Origin: Lophium mytilinum
Lineage: Eukaryota > Ascomycota > Dothideomycetes > Mytilinidiales > Mytilinidiaceae
Reading direction: 5' to 3'
Length of the DNA stretch: 64,000 nucleotides
NCBI GenBank assembly: GCA_010093605.1
Contig: MU004187.1
Coordinates: 1,976,830-2,040,829 of the forward strand
Position 1 is the stretch's first letter; every line of letters begins with the position of its first letter. The notes beneath the pieces are model-generated. The model was given only the letters and a program-made list of their open reading frames with translations. It did not search any database and was not told where the DNA came from. Both the position numbers and the translations under genes were made by a program. This document shows positions 31,842 to 46,198 of this stretch, piece after piece.

Positions 31842-32962
31842 ATGAAAGAAGCAATCGTTGCCCCGGACCAGACGGTCGAAATCATCGACTCACCAATCCC
31901 AACTCCACAGCCCAGCCAAGTCCTGATCAAAGTCATCTTCTCGGGAAGCAACCCAAAAGACTGGTAAACCCCCATCTTACCAGAACATACTCTACCCTAG
32001 CCTCCTAACAACATCGCAGGAAATATGGCTCTGCTCACGGCAAAACCATCAACCCGGGCGACGACATCGCAGGCATCGTCCATGCGATCGGAGCCAATGT
32101 CTACGAGGTCAAAGTCGGCGACCGCGTAGCCGCTTTCCATGAGATGTTCACTCCCGGTGCGAGCTTCGCCGAGTACGCGGTCGCGTGGCAGCATACTACT
32201 TTTCATTTACCGCAACATGTGAGCTTTGCGGAGGCCGCGACTTTGCCCCTCGCCGGTATGACCGCAGCGGTCGGCTTGTATCGCTATCTAGGGCTCCCTG
32301 AGCCTTGGTCGAGTGCTAAACCAAAGGACGATGAGAAGCGACCGATTCTCGTGTACGGAGCAGCGTCGGCGGTTGGTGCTTTTGCTATTCAGCTTGCAGC
32401 GCTGTCGGACCTGCATCCTATTATTGGCATTGCGGGTCGGGGTGTGGTTTTTGCGGAGGGACTGATTGATAAATCGAAAGGCGATGCTGTGATCGACTAT
32501 CGAAGAGGCGACGAAGCCGTCGTCGCAGGCATTAAAGACGCTCTAAAGACCGCCGGGTGTGAAGACATCCCGCTACGATATTGCTTCGACGCCATTTCCG
32601 AGGCTGGTAGTCACGAGATCAACGCCGCGGTGCTAGACTCGGAACGGGGTAGCAGCAAAGCGACGCATGTTTTGCCCGTAGGGCGATTTGCGACCAAAGG
32701 CTTCACGTATCCCGAGGGAATTGAGTCTAGCCTAATGATGGTGGGTGATGTTCATGGCCCTGCGAAGGACTTTGGCTACATCTGGTTCCGCTACTTTTCG
32801 AGGCTTTTAGAAGACGGGAAATTGAAGACGCATCCGTATGAAGAGAAGCCAGGCGGACTAGGAGGTATTGCGGCGGCTTTGAGTGACTTGAAGGAAGGAA
32901 AGGCTAGCGCTGTGAAGTATGTATTTGATATTGGGAAAACGGAGGGAGTTGAAAGGACTTGA
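31842..32962 (+). CDS. MDR-type oxidoreductase (zinc-type ADH / quinone or enoyl reductase-like)
   Basis: Medium-chain dehydrogenase/reductase, NADPH-dependent by family; substrate unknown. Exons 31842-31963 and 32020-32962 (56-nt intron, GTAAAC..CGCAG), 354 residues. The GroES-like N-terminal domain shows VLIKVIFSGSNPKDWKYG and INPGDDIAGIVHAIGANV followed by VKVGDRVAAF. The Rossmann part has LPLAGMTAAVGLYRYLGL and PILVYGAASAVGAFAIQLA. The catalytic-zinc Cys and His ligands of true alcohol dehydrogenases are not evident (NPKDWK instead of a Cys-X-D motif), which fits the zinc-free enoyl reductase/quinone oxidoreductase branch. Fungal members include trans-acting enoyl reductases of polyketide clusters, but no synthase gene is nearby, so a stand-alone detoxification role is as likely. 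Confidence 0.9.
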
Positions 32963-33858
32963 GAGGAATGAGAATCTGGGCTAGACAGTATAAGGTTTGA
33001 GGGTTCAAGACATGAGCATCAATGATGGAATACCCTGCCAAGTCGTGATCTGGGTTACTCCTTTTGGTGCCTCGATACACTTTTAAAATAATTGAAACTG
33101 GTCAATCATGGCCATCTAAAAGCTCGCCGGGTGACCTCAGGCGGCCTTATCTGCGTTCGTTAGTGGAATATCCAGCCGGTGCTTTCAGAGGACGGAATAA
33201 TTGATACTCAATCGCAACGCTTGGTCCTTGTAGTGCCAAATTCATAGGAGTCTGCCGAGTGGTGTACGCTTTTCGACGCCAGCTGAGGTGACTTCATCGA
33301 AGTACAGGAACCGGGACGGAAGGTGAAGCAGTTCACCCTTTCGCGGCTAGTGAGAGAGTAGCGAGGATCTTCAAGGTTCCCGCTATAACGGCACGTGATG
33401 AAAGCCGCTCGGGCCATCCACTTAGAAAGCGAGCCAATGAGATAGTTTTTACGTGACTAGCCACTAAGCCTATATAGACCTAGTTGAAATCTTTCGGCGG
33501 TCGCAATGCCCCAACCCAAACTTAGATCCGCGCGACAGGACCGCGAACCTCTAACAAACGAAGTGGAGGAGCTCCCGCGCTCCACAATACAAACTATTTT
33601 CCTTTCCTGTACCACCTTTTTAATATCTGGGACCCTCTGTTCCCGCGGCTTTCCTTTTCTATCCAGAGCCCCACCCCAAGCGCGTCAAGACTCCCTCTTT
33701 CGTCTACCGCAGGCATCCCAAGGCTCTATACCAATGCCCTCCTCTTCCGACAAAACCAGCGCACAACTACGGGAACAAATAATCGCCCTCACATCTGGTA
33801 GCGACGGCGGCCTCTCCAGCTCCTACTCGAGCAGGTGGTCGTCGTTGAAAGTCTAGAG
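32963..33858. other. Intergenic upstream of TRA1, includes a possible upstream ORF
   Basis: 3' flank of the oxidoreductase gene and promoter/leader of TRA1. An ORF of 116 codons (33506-33856) ends two bases before the TRA1 ATG; it has no recognisable domain. The first 500 bases show nothing. Confidence 0.4.
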
Positions 33859-36800
33859 ATGGCGACAGAGAGGAACTTTGAGGCTACGGCCGCGAAGCTT
33901 GACGACCCAGGCACGGGTATGTTTGCGATACTCTGCTTCCAGAGCCTCTACACTTATATGAGGCTTCTTGAAGACTTTAGCAGTTCGCTTTGCTAATGAG
34001 TCATCGCGTTAGATCTAAAGATCAAGGGAAACATCGCTGTGGAGGTGCGGGATACCATCGACACGAACTGCCAGGGCGCGCAATATGCCTCATTCTTGCA
34101 ACATTTTGTGCCGGTGTTCTTGAAAATATTAGATGGCGCTCCTGCTTTCATCAGCAATTCGCCAGAACAGGTGACGAAATATGGTCCCGCAGCTCTGAAT
34201 ATTTGACTAATATATTTGCTTCCACAGCGTCTTCGAAACTGTGTTCTCGAGATCCTTCACCGGCTACCTATGACGCCAGTCGAGACAGTTGAGCCACATG
34301 CGCAGGCGATAGTGGACAAGCTTATGGGCTTAGTGAAGATCGAAAATGAGGATAATGCAGTGTTGTGCATCAAGACGATCATGGATTTCCAGCGGCATCA
34401 GACCAAAGCGCTCGCGGATCGAGTCCAGCCGTTCCTAGACCTGATTCAGGAGATGTTCGAGACGATGGAACAGGTCGTTCAGGATACCTTCGATAATCCA
34501 GCACCGGCTGCGGCTCCGGGGGTACCATCAACGCCAAACAATCCCCAGTACTCACAGTCCCCACGACCCGGATCTCCTGCAACCGCATTGAATACTGGGC
34601 CCGCTGGAGATATGGGATCGGAACAACAGCAAGCGCGAATGCTTCTGAAAGGCATGCAGTCTTTCAAAGTGCTTGCCGAGTGTCCCATTATTGTGGTCTC
34701 ACTCTTCCAGGCCTACAGGACTTGCGTGCACAGGAACGTCAAATTGTTCGTGCCCCTCATCAAGAATGTCCTCATGCTCCAGGCCAAACCGCAAGAGAAG
34801 GCGCATGCCGAGGCAAAGGCCGCAGGGAGGGTTTTCACAGGCGTGAGCAAAGAGATCCGTAATCGTGCTGCGTTCGGAGACTTCATCACAGCGCAAGTTA
34901 AGACGATGAGCTTTCTGGCATATTTGCTCAGGGTGTACTCGCAACAGCTGACAGATTTCGTTCCAACACTGCCGGACATCGTTGTGCGGTTGCTGAAAGA
35001 CTGCCCAAGGGAGAAATCTGGGTCCCGGAAGGAACTCCTTGTAGCAATCCGGCACATTATCAACTTCAACTTCCGTAAGGTCTTTTTAAAGAAGATTGAC
35101 GAGCTCCTCGACGAAAGAACTCTAATTGGTGATGGTTTGACGGTGTATGAAACTATGCGACCCTTAGCTTACAGCATGCTGGCTGATCTCATACACCATC
35201 TCCGGGATCAACTGTCACGAGAACAAATCCGTCGCACGGTGGAGGTGTACACCAAAAACCTACACGACACATTCCCGGGGACGAGCTTCCAGACGATGAG
35301 TGCGAAGCTACTCCTGAACATGGCCGAATGCATTGCGAAGCTAGAACCTAAGGAGGATGCACGCTACTTCTTGATTATGATTTTGAACGCAATAGGGGAC
35401 AAATTTGCTGCCATGAACCGCCAGTACAAAAACGCTGTGAAGCTATCTGCGCAGTATTCCCAGCCATCTATCGATGCCGTTCCGGAGAACCACATGCCTG
35501 AGAAGGAGCATCCGCCAGACTGGGACGACATCGACATTTTCAATGCTACACCCATCAAAACGTCGAACCCACGAGATCGGAGCTCAGATCCCATAGCTGA
35601 CAACAAATTCTTGTTCAAGAACCTGCTTCACGGACTCAAGAACTTGTTCTACCAGCTCAGAGCTTGCAATCCACCCCGCATCAAGGAAGAAATCGATGTG
35701 AGCAACGCACCGGCAAACTGGCACGAGGTTTCTTTTGGCTATAATGCAGAAGAGGTGGAAGTTCTGATCAAGCTCTTTCGAGAGGGAGCACAGGTCTTCC
35801 GCTACTATGGCACCGACAAGCCCAACCCAGACCAAAAGCTCTCTACCAACGATCTCCTTGCAAACCAGCATATGATGTCGAGCGGCAAGGAGGAGAAGGA
35901 GTTGCTCGAAACGTTTGCGACTGTGTTCCATCATATCGACCCCGCCACTTTCCACGAGGTGTTTCAATCCGAGATTCCACATCTATACGACATGATGTTC
36001 GAGCATTCTGCGCTCCTGCACATCCCACAATTCCTCCTTGCAAGCGAAGCGACCTCGCCAAGCTTTGCTGGCATGCTCCTGCAGTTCCTTATGGACAGAA
36101 TAGAGGATGTCGGAATCGCAGATACCAACAAGTCGTCGATTCTGCTGCGCCTCTTCAAACTGTCCTTCATGGCCGTAACCCTCTTCTCTGCCCAGAATGA
36201 GCAAGTTCTCCTCCCACACGTCAGCAAAATAATCACCAAATCTATTCAGCTGTCTACAACAGCAGAGGAGCCTATGAATTACTTCCTGCTTCTGAGGTCC
36301 TTATTTCGAAGCATTGGAGGTGGCAGGTTCGAGCATCTGTACAAAGAGATTCTCCCATTGCTCGAGATGCTTTTGGAAGTCCTAAACAACCTGCTCATAG
36401 CCGCTCGCAAGCCATCAGAGAGAGACCTCTTTGTTGAGCTCTCCCTAACTGTGCCTGCCCGTCTGAGCAATCTCCTACCTCATCTGAGCTATCTCATGAG
36501 GCCTCTGGTCGTTGCTCTTCGTGCCGGTTCCGACCTCGTAGGCCAAGGACTTAGGACGCTGGAGCTTTGTGTGGACAATCTTACCGCGGACTATCTCGAT
36601 CCGATCATGGCTCCAGTCATCGACGACCTTATGGCAGCTTTGTGGGAACATCTCAAACCCAATCCCTACAGCCATTTCCACGCCCACACCACCATGCGGA
36701 TCCTTGGAAAGCTAGGTGGTAGGAATAGGAAGTTCCTTACCGGCCCACCAGAGCTTGTCTACAAAGCTTACTCCGACGACGAATCCAGCATCGATATTCG

Positions 36801-39800
36801 TCTGATAGGATCAACGAAGGACCGAGCATTTCCAGCTGCCACTGGCATTGATGTCGCCATAGCCAAGCTCCAGGAAGTACCAAAGCTCCCCGCCGCCAGA
36901 AAGTCTGATGGGTTTCACAAACAACAAGCTTTCAGGCTCATCACCGCTCACATAAAGCTTTTGATAGGTTTCGACAACCTTTCAGACGATTTCGCACAAC
37001 TCGTACGGTTACAAGCAATCGATCTCTACTCCGGAAAATACGATGCCGGTAGTGATCTTATGGACATATCAGAGCGGGACAAGTCGATGGTCAAAAAGTC
37101 CGTGGAACACGAAACTCTCAAGAAGTTGATCAAAGCCTGCATATTCGCGGTGTCTATTCCTGAATTGAAGGCTGACGCAGAAATACTGGTTGCAAACATG
37201 GCGCGGCATTTCACACTTCTTGAGGTCGGACGAGCGCTTGCGCAATTGAAACATAAGGAGAAACCGTTCGATGTCAAGTCTGGAGAAGGGCCTGTCCACT
37301 TAGACAGCCGAATAATCGTGGAGGCTATCGGTGATGCACTCTCATCTGATCATCCCGCGGTCCAAGAGGCTGCCCAAGCCGCAGTCATCGTGATTCGCGA
37401 TGCCGCCAAAGTGATCTTCGGCTCTCAGGACAAGTTGGACAAATTCGCTCTCTTCACACACATGTCGAAAACATTCTGTCATAACTGCCATGCTGAGGAA
37501 TGGTTCGTTAAAGCTGGTGGAACCCTGGGTATAGAGATTCTAACTAAAAAGCTTGACCTCGGCGACGGATGGATGATGGACCGCCAGCTCGACCTTGTGC
37601 GTGCCTTGACGTTCGTCATGAAGGACATGCCCGCAGATCTCACCGCGAAGACCAGGATTCAGGCAGAGGAACTGCTCGAGGATCTCATTCGAAGGTGCAA
37701 TTCCTCGGTCTCGAAGAAAGACATGGAGAACCATCAGAGCTCCTTGTTCAAGCTTTGCGGCCAGCTAGTTGTCGACCTATCACATATGAACAAGAATGTT
37801 CGGCTCGCAACGCAAAAGGCATTCAGCATTCTAGCCGAGGTGTCAGGCATGGGGATCCACGAACTCATCAATCCTGTCAAAGAAAGACTCGTAACTCCGA
37901 TATGGACCAAGCCTCTTCGAGCGTTACCGTTCAGCATCCAGATTGCATACATCGATGCCATTACATACTGCTTGAAACTGAAGCCGGGCGTCTTGGAATT
38001 CAACGATCAGTTGACACGGTTATTGATGGAATCACTGGCGCTTGCGGATGCGGAGGATGAAGGCTTGGCCACCAAGCCTCAGGAGCAACGCAATGCAGAG
38101 CACATAGTGAACCTCCGAGTTGCATGCATTCGTCTTCTCTCGAAAGCGCAGGCATTTCCTGAAGTATCACCTTCGCCGCCGAACCAGAGCTTCCTTCGAA
38201 TCATTGCTGTCTTCTTCAAGGCCCTGTACTCCAAATCTCCGGAGGTAGTCGAAGCAGCGAATGCGGGTCTGCAAGGTATCCTCGCAGCAACAAATAAGTT
38301 ACCGAAAGACGTTCTCCAAAGCGGGCTCCGACCAATCCTAGTCAATCTTCAGGATCCTCGCAAGCTCTCGGTCGAAGGATTGGATGGCCTGGCTCGGCTC
38401 TTAAAGTTGCTCACTAATTATTTCAAAGTTGAAATCGGAACTCGATTGCTTGATCACCTGAAGACAATTGCTGACCCCCTTAGTCTGCAGAAAGTATCCT
38501 TCACTTTAGTCGAGCAGAACCCGAAGATGAAGGTCATAACCGCGATCTTCAACGTGTTCCATCTTTTACCACCTGCCGCGGTCACGTTCCTGAAGCCTCT
38601 AGTGTCAAAGGTCATCGAGCTAGAGACGGCGCTCCGACGCACCCATTACAGCCCCTTCAGAGAACCTCTCATTCGTTACCTCAATCACTATCCGAAGGAG
38701 GCTTGGGAGCACTTCGCTCCAACTGTCAAAGATCTTGCTCAAGGACGTTTCTTCGCTCAACTTCTGGAGGACTCTGCAAGCGGGGTTCTACGAGACACCG
38801 TCATGAACGACGTCCAAGGCTTCCAAAGCTCCTTTGCGATTGATGGGTCTGACACGGAGAAATGCCAAGCTGCGATCAATGCTATCCATATCGCCTTTGC
38901 CATGTCCAAACATCCTGCCACGAGCAAGTTGCTATGTACACAAGAGAGTCTAAGGAAGGCTCTCTTTGAAGCAGCAAAATTACTTGAGACAAAGCTCAGG
39001 CAGAACTCCATCGACGAAGAACTTCGCCTGGCAGGCGAGCAGGCGGGCGAACAGATCATAGTCGTGTTTACGAATTACCTCAAGCACGAGCCCAACGACT
39101 TAGATTTCTTCTTCGAAGTAATAGATGCCGTCACTTCGGAGGAACTCAAAGCTTCCCCCCTTCTCTTCGACTATATTTATTGGGAGATGATTTCGAGCGA
39201 GTCGATCGATTACTGGAAATCTTTGGTCCTCCGATGTATCGATATCTACACCGCGCGTAATACCTCGCAGAAGACGAAAACTTTCGCATTCCGTAACATA
39301 GTAAACCCCATTTTTGCTATGGACGTCATGCGGAATTGGGATCGCTTATTTGGGGTCACGAAAGGTACCAAGCTGATGGATAAGGCTATGACAGAAACCA
39401 TTCACGTTCGTCTCTGGAAACCACAATCGATGAGCGATACCTCCGAGGAGACTGCGCAGCTGGGCGTTGATCATTCTCGAATGGAGCTTCTGCAGCTTAC
39501 GACGCTCCTGATCAAATACCACGCACCACTCGTCCAGGAAACGCGCAAAGATATCATAAAATTTGCGTGGAATTACATCAAGCTCGAAGACATCATCAAC
39601 AAGTATGCGGCATATGTTCTGATTGCCTTCTTCATAGTCATGTACGAGACACCTCCAAAGATCGCCAACCAAGTCTACCAAGCATTGCTCAAGGCCCATC
39701 AAAACGAAGGCCGGTCCTTGGTCATGCAGGCCCTGGAGCTACTTGCGCCTGTGCTGAAGAAACGTATGGGTGTAATGGACCCAAAGATTCCAAGATGGGC

Positions 39801-42800
39801 AGCGATTCCCAAAAACATATTGGCACAAGAGAGCTCCAACTTGCAGCAACTCATGAGCATCTTCAACTTCTTAGTTCGCCATCCAGATTTATTCTACGAG
39901 GCCCGGGAACCTCTCTCAGCACAGATAATCTCCTCCATCACGAAGATCGCCCAACCGCCAAATCCCTCAAACGAGGCTAAAAAGCTAGCACTCAACTTAA
40001 TTAGTCTCATCCGATCATGGGAAGAAACGTCAGTGAATGAAGCTTCTGCTTCCCCAGGGAGACTGTCACAATCACCTCAGACGGCCAAACGGAGGGTTGA
40101 TGGTTCCCTTGTACCTCCAGGATCTTTACCCAAAGGCTTCGTCGCAAACCCTGCGATCAGAATGCTGCTCATCAAATATCTCATCCAGTTCATTGCGTAT
40201 CTGCCGGAGAGATATCCAGTTCCTACAGCGAAAATCAAAGAGGCCACAAGCAATACGAATCCGTCACCTGCTCAAACAGCTGAGATCTGCAAGAAGGCGG
40301 TCCAGCTTCTGCACGATTTACTCTCGCCGCGACTTTGGGCAGATCTTGATTTGGATCTTATGCTCACGAAGAAGATTGAAGAAATCTTGTGCGCTGATCT
40401 GAAGCCCGACGAAAAGCAAGAGGCTTTCAATACAAGAATGATCAATACGCTCCAGATTCTCAAAGTTATTGCGAACGTCAAACCGGATGAGTGGGTACTG
40501 GAGCGTATGGCTCAATTCCAGAAGATTCTGGAGAAACCTATCAGAACCGAAAATGCTGACATCCAGAGCTGTCTTCATGCGGCCGAGGAGCATGAAGATG
40601 GATCCCCGGCCCTCAAGCCATTATTAGCCAGGGTCCTCGAAGTCATGCCTGAGCCAGTCACAGATGAAGACGGCACAAGCGAGGAGACGCCATCGACGGA
40701 ATTTGTAACATTCCTGGGTGCCGTAGCCACGGAAGCACTCTCGAACGGGTCCTACATATCTGCCGTCAACATTCTATGGACGCTCTGCCAGAAACGACCC
40801 GACGAGATTGATCAACATATCCCTCAAATCATGAAAGCCTTCCAGAGCAAAATGGCCAAAGATCATCTTGCAGTCCACAGCAGCCTTCCTGGGCAGATTA
40901 GTGTGCGAGCTGATGGCGTCAAAGAAATTGTGCGGCCCGATGGCACGAAAGAACCCATAGACATGCAGGAGGTAGAGATCCAAACAGGATTGATTCTGAA
41001 AGTGATCGACATCTTGGCCGCACGAATGAACGAACTTGGAGATAATAGGCGTCCATACCTTAGCGTCTTAGCTTCCTTAGTCGAACGGTCTCTCAACAAT
41101 GCTGTTTGCATGAAGGTTCTTGATCTGGTGGAGAATTGGGTGTTCTACTCGACAGAGCCGGTACCAACTCTGAAAGAGAAGACAGCCGTGCTAACCAAGA
41201 TGCTGCTTTTTGAACACCGAACAGACACCTCTCTTCTGACTAGGTTCCTTGACCTAGTCATCAGAATCTACGAAGATCCCAAGATCACTCGATCGGAGCT
41301 TACCGTGCGCATGGAGCACGCATTCCTGATTGGCACCCGTGCGCAAGATGTGGAGATGCGTAATCGATTCATGTACATCTTCGATAAGAGCTTGAGCCGT
41401 ACCGCTAGCAGTCGCTTGAATTACGTCCTGGCGTCGCAGAACTGGGACACGTTGAACGACAGCTATTGGCTTAGTCAAGTCATTCATCTCATGTTCGGGT
41501 CAGTCGAGATGAACGGGCCTGCGCAATTGCATTCGGATGACTTCGTTGTAATGCGAACGTCAACATTGTTCAGCACTTACGCGAAAGATCCGAGGATTTC
41601 TGATATCATCATTGACGATACACTGGAGACCTTCGTCAGCACCCATAGGCGATTCTGCACCTCACTAGGCGATGTCAAGATTCGGGACGTTTTCGAACCT
41701 TTGGGCCATCTTCAACATACGGACAGCAACCTCGCACATGACATCTGGGTTGCCTTTTTCCCTCTGTGTTGGTCCGCTCTCGTCAAGGATGATCAAAACG
41801 AGCTGGAAAGAGGATTGGTCTCTTTGCTGACGAAGGATTTCCATACCCGCCAAATTGACAGACGGCCTAACTGCGTAGCTAGCATGCTCGAAGCCATCGT
41901 TCGGACTAGGCAAAGAATCAAGTTCCCCCCGCATATTATGAAGTATCTTGCCAAGACCTACAATGCCTGGTACACCACAGCCTGTTATATGGAGGAAAGT
42001 GCTATCAACCCCATCATCGACACTCCGGCTATCAGAGAAAGCAACCTGGATGCTCTTCTCGAAGTGTACGCGAACTTACAAGAAGACGACCTCTTCTACG
42101 GTACGTGGCGTAGACGATGCCAGTATGTCGAGACCAATGCTGCTTTGTCCTATGAGCAAGCTGGAATATGGGATAAAGCTCAGCAAATGTACGAAGGTGC
42201 ACAGATCAAGGCGCGTACAGGTACTCTTCCATTCTCCCAAGGCGAATATATGCTCTGGGAAGATCACTGGGTAGTATGCGCCCAGAAGCTGCAGCAATGG
42301 GAAGTCCTGAGTGATTTCGCCAAGCACGAAAACTTCAACGACTTGTACCTTGAGGCGACATGGAGGAACTTCGAGGCCTGGAGTAACACCGAAACACGAG
42401 AGCAGCTTGACTCGATAATTCGATCCGTCAATGACGCTCCCACGCCTCGGAGGATATTCTTCCAGGCTTTCATGTCGTTGCTCAAGATGCATCTGCAGCA
42501 GGAGACCCCGCAGGAATTCAGCCGAATTTGCGACGAGGCTATTCAACTATCAATTCGAAAATGGCACCAACTACCAAAGCGGATGACAAATGCGCACATA
42601 CCGATCTTGCAAAACTTCCAACAACTCGTTGAGCTCCATGATGCCAGCGTTATATGCCAAAGCCTTGTCTCCACCACTCAAGCCAACCTGGACGTCAAAT
42701 CGCAGGAGCTTAAATTGCTGCTTAGCACGTGGCGAGATCGTCTTCCAAACTTTTGGGATGATATCAATGCATGGCAGGACTTGGTTACCTGGCGGCAGCA

Positions 42801-45516
42801 CATTTTCCATCTGATCAACCAGAAGTACCTCCACCTTATACCACAGACTCAAGGCAACGCCAGCGGCAATTCTTTCGCTTATAGAGGCTATCACGAAACG
42901 GCCTGGATTATTAACAGATTTGCTCACGTTGCTCGGAAGCACAACCTTCCCGAAGTCTGCATCGCCCAACTCAGTCGAATCTATACCCTGCCAAATATCG
43001 AGATTCAGGAAGCGTTCCTCAAGCTTCGAGAACAAGCCAAGTGCCATTATCAGAACAAATCCGAGCTTACCAGCGGCCTTGATGTCATAAACAACACCAA
43101 CCTCAACTATTTCGGCGCGCAACAAAAGGCAGAGTTTTATACCCTGAAGGGCATGTTCCTCGCGAAACTGGACAACAAGAACGAGGCCAATGACGCGTTT
43201 GGAAGTGCGCTCTACTTCGACATCAAATTACCCAAAGCTTGGGCTGAATGGGGCCGCTATAATGATATGCTCTTCAAGGAGGACCCTACCAATCTAGAGA
43301 AAGCCGCGGCTGCAATCAGCTGCTACCTGGAGGCCGCAAGTCAGTTCAAGAACGCGAAGTCGAGAAAGCTGCTCGGGCGCATTTTGTGGCTTCTTAGCCT
43401 GGACAATGCTGAACACGTGTTGGCGAAGTCGTACGAGTCATTCAAGGCGGACACACCGGCTTGGTACTGGATCACTTACATACCTCAGCTGCTAGGCAGT
43501 CTGTCAAGACCGGAGGCGCCTATTGCCAGGCAGATCCTTGGAAAGCTCGCCAAGACGTACCCACAAGCTCTTTATTGCCACTTGAGAACTGTGCGCGAGG
43601 AGATGGTAACGGTCAAGAAAGTAGCGGAGGCCAAGGAAGCCAAAGAGAAGGCGGCTCGAGCCAAGCCAGGTGCAGCTCAAGGCTCACCACAAGTCAAGCA
43701 AGGATCCCCCGACGCTCGACCGGGCTCGGCTTCTAGCTCCAACAGACCAGGTACTGCGAATGGAGATTCGAAGCCCGCCACTACGAACGGCTCCGCAACC
43801 GGGGCGAACGGAGCTTCATCCGAAGGAAACGAACAGACGACACCCAGTGGCACCCCAGCCGTCCCGGCAATTGATAAGAAGAAACCATGGGATCATGTGG
43901 ATGATATATCGGCCGCACTCAAGACAGCATTCCCTCTTCTAGCCCTTTCTATGGAGACTATGCTTGACCAAATACAGAAGAATTTCAAGTGTCCCCAAGA
44001 TGAGGATGCGTACAGGCTCATTGTTGCACTTCTGAACGATGGCCTCTCCTACGTCGGCCGCCAGCCTGGCTATTATGCACAAGAAGTACGACTGCCACCT
44101 TCGACCGAGGCAAACATCTCGCGCTTCGCGGAATCGGTACTGCCGTCACATATCCGCAAAGCATTTGAGACCGACTTTGTCACCATCAAACCCACGATGT
44201 ATGAATACATACAGAAGCTACGGACCTGGCGCAACCGATTTGAAGAAAGATTGGACGGGCGGAACCAGCGTGCTACTCTTGAGTCCTACACTCATCAGTT
44301 GAGCGAGTTCAGTTTCTTGAAGTTCGACGATGTTGAAGTGCCTGGACAGTATCTGGAGCACCGCGACAAGAACCAGGACTTTGTACGGATCGAACGTTTC
44401 CTGCCCGATGTGGATCTGGTCAGAGGTATAGGGTTCTGCCACCGCCGACTCAAGATACGAGGCCTTGACGGAAGCGTGCATCCATTCGCGATTCAATATC
44501 CAGCTGCCAGAAGCTCGAGGAGAGAAGAGCGAATCTTGCAACTGTTTAGGATTTTCAACGGCATACTGTCAAAGAGAAAAGAAAGTCGTCGAAGGAACTT
44601 GCAGTTTCATTTGCCACTCGTTGTGCCTATCACGCCAAGCGTACGCATGGTCCAAGACGACGAATCTTATATCAATATGCAAGGCATATTCGAAGATTAT
44701 TGCAGAAGGACAGGTGTCAATAAGGATGAGCCGGTGCTGTACAGCATCGAGAAACTCCGCAGTCTAGCACCTGTAGGTGTTCGTAACTCTAGCTCTCCAC
44801 ATCGTGAAAGACCTAACGATTCCCAGAAAAATATCGAGCAGGCCAATGCTATCCGTCTCGAGACATTTGCTGCCGTACAAGAGAAGTACGTACCGCCGAC
44901 GATCATTCTCGACTACTTCCGAGCTACATACCCGTCCTTCGCGGACTTCTGGCTTTTCCGGCGTACTTTCTCGTACCAGCTTGCGGCACTCACGTTCATA
45001 ACATACATCATGCACATGAACACACGCTATCCACACAAATTGTTCATCTCAAGAGCAACTGGTCGCGTCTGGGGATCAGAACTTATTCCCGTCATGGCTG
45101 TATCCAAGCCTATCCTCAACAATCCTGAGCCTGTTCCATTCCGTCTCACCCCAAATCTTCAGACTCTTATGGGGCCGCTTGCTACAGAAGGCATCTTTGC
45201 GCCGGCAGTCATGGCCATCGCACGTTGCCTGATAGAGCCCGAAGGCGAGATGGACATGCTCCTCTCTATATTCATGCGCGATGAAATCACGCATTGGTTC
45301 ACGACGCAGCACCGTGTGCTTCAAGACGGAAGCAGTCAGCTACGAGAAGCTGTTCAAGGGAACTCGGATGCCGTAGTGAAGCGCGCAGTCACTCTGGGTA
45401 GTTTGCCGACTGTGCAGAACTTGCCAGCCAACCAAACGATGGTAGATCTAGTCAGCGTGGCCGTCAATCCGGTCAAGCTCTCTCAAACGGATCCATTATG
45501 GATGGCTTATTTGTGA
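33859..45516 (+). CDS. TRA1: Tra1, PIKK-family pseudokinase of SAGA and NuA4
   Basis: Scaffold that recruits the SAGA and NuA4 acetyltransferase complexes to transcription activators in the nucleus. Exons 33859-33916, 34013-34170 and a giant 34228-45516; 3834 residues (yeast Tra1 about 3744). HEAT repeats fill most of the first 2600 residues; the FAT region follows, with NYFGAQQKAEFYTLKGMFLA. The PI3K-like domain (about residues 3440-3790) has GQYLEHRDKNQDFVRIERFL and HRRLKIRGLDGSVHPFAIQY. The last residues form a FATC end (NPVKLSQTDPLWMAYL). The HRD- and DFG-type catalytic motifs of active PIKKs are absent, as is normal for Tra1/TRRAP. Two low-complexity inserts occur: Pro/Ser-rich at about 161-206 and Ser/Gly/Asn-rich at about 3206-3286. 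The start is supported by ERNFEATAAKLDDPGT. Confidence 0.97.
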
Positions 45517-46198
45517 GCGAGCGTCGGGAGTCTCGTCATGACTTCTATTCTCTATTTTCTTTGCTTGTCTTTTTCTTTTCTGGTAGATCTATATTAGCGA
45601 TGCTGCAAATGGCCCTTACTATTTGGGCAAGGAGTTTTTTGGTCATTTGGGGCAATTTGCCCTTGCCTATTTCGAAGCGTTCGGGCGGTGGTGGAGCGTG
45701 GGTCCGGGGTGGATTTCTCTCGGCATATGGCGTTGAGATAGGGGATAGGTTATAAGGGCAGGCCGCCTATGTAAAGGTGGAGCCCGCTCTTTCTCAAAAG
45801 AGGATGTTTTCCATGAGTGTGCTGATATCAGATTGTGCGCTGTAACTCATAGATAGTCTGTAAACCCAAAACTGTTGTCATATACTTGTGGTGTTGTGCT
45901 TCAACGCCTGTCCACTCATGTTGGACAGTGGGCATCTTCTGATGCTCGACTCTGTTAGAAAGGGGTCCACAAGTCATACGTTACTACTCCACATCGCTTA
46001 GTAAGGTGTGCCAACGTCTACGAAGTAGCCAACCTTTTCGGGTGTTTGTTCCCTAGCCTTGTCTGACTACAACGGCTATCGGCGTCAACCCCACTATTGG
46101 TCCAACCTAGATAAAAGAACGCTGATGCTGTGGCTTCAACCTCCCAACACACTAAACATACCCAAACCAAACATACTCACAGCTACCACTCATCCAAA
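45517..46198. other. Intergenic between TRA1 and 2OG oxygenase
   Basis: A T-rich 3' flank after TRA1 (TTTCTTTGCTTGTCTTTTTC), then G-rich sequence near 45680-45780 and the oxygenase promoter. No gene seen. An in-frame upstream start at 46130 would extend the oxygenase by 23 His/Thr-rich residues and is judged less likely than 46199. Confidence 0.4.
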
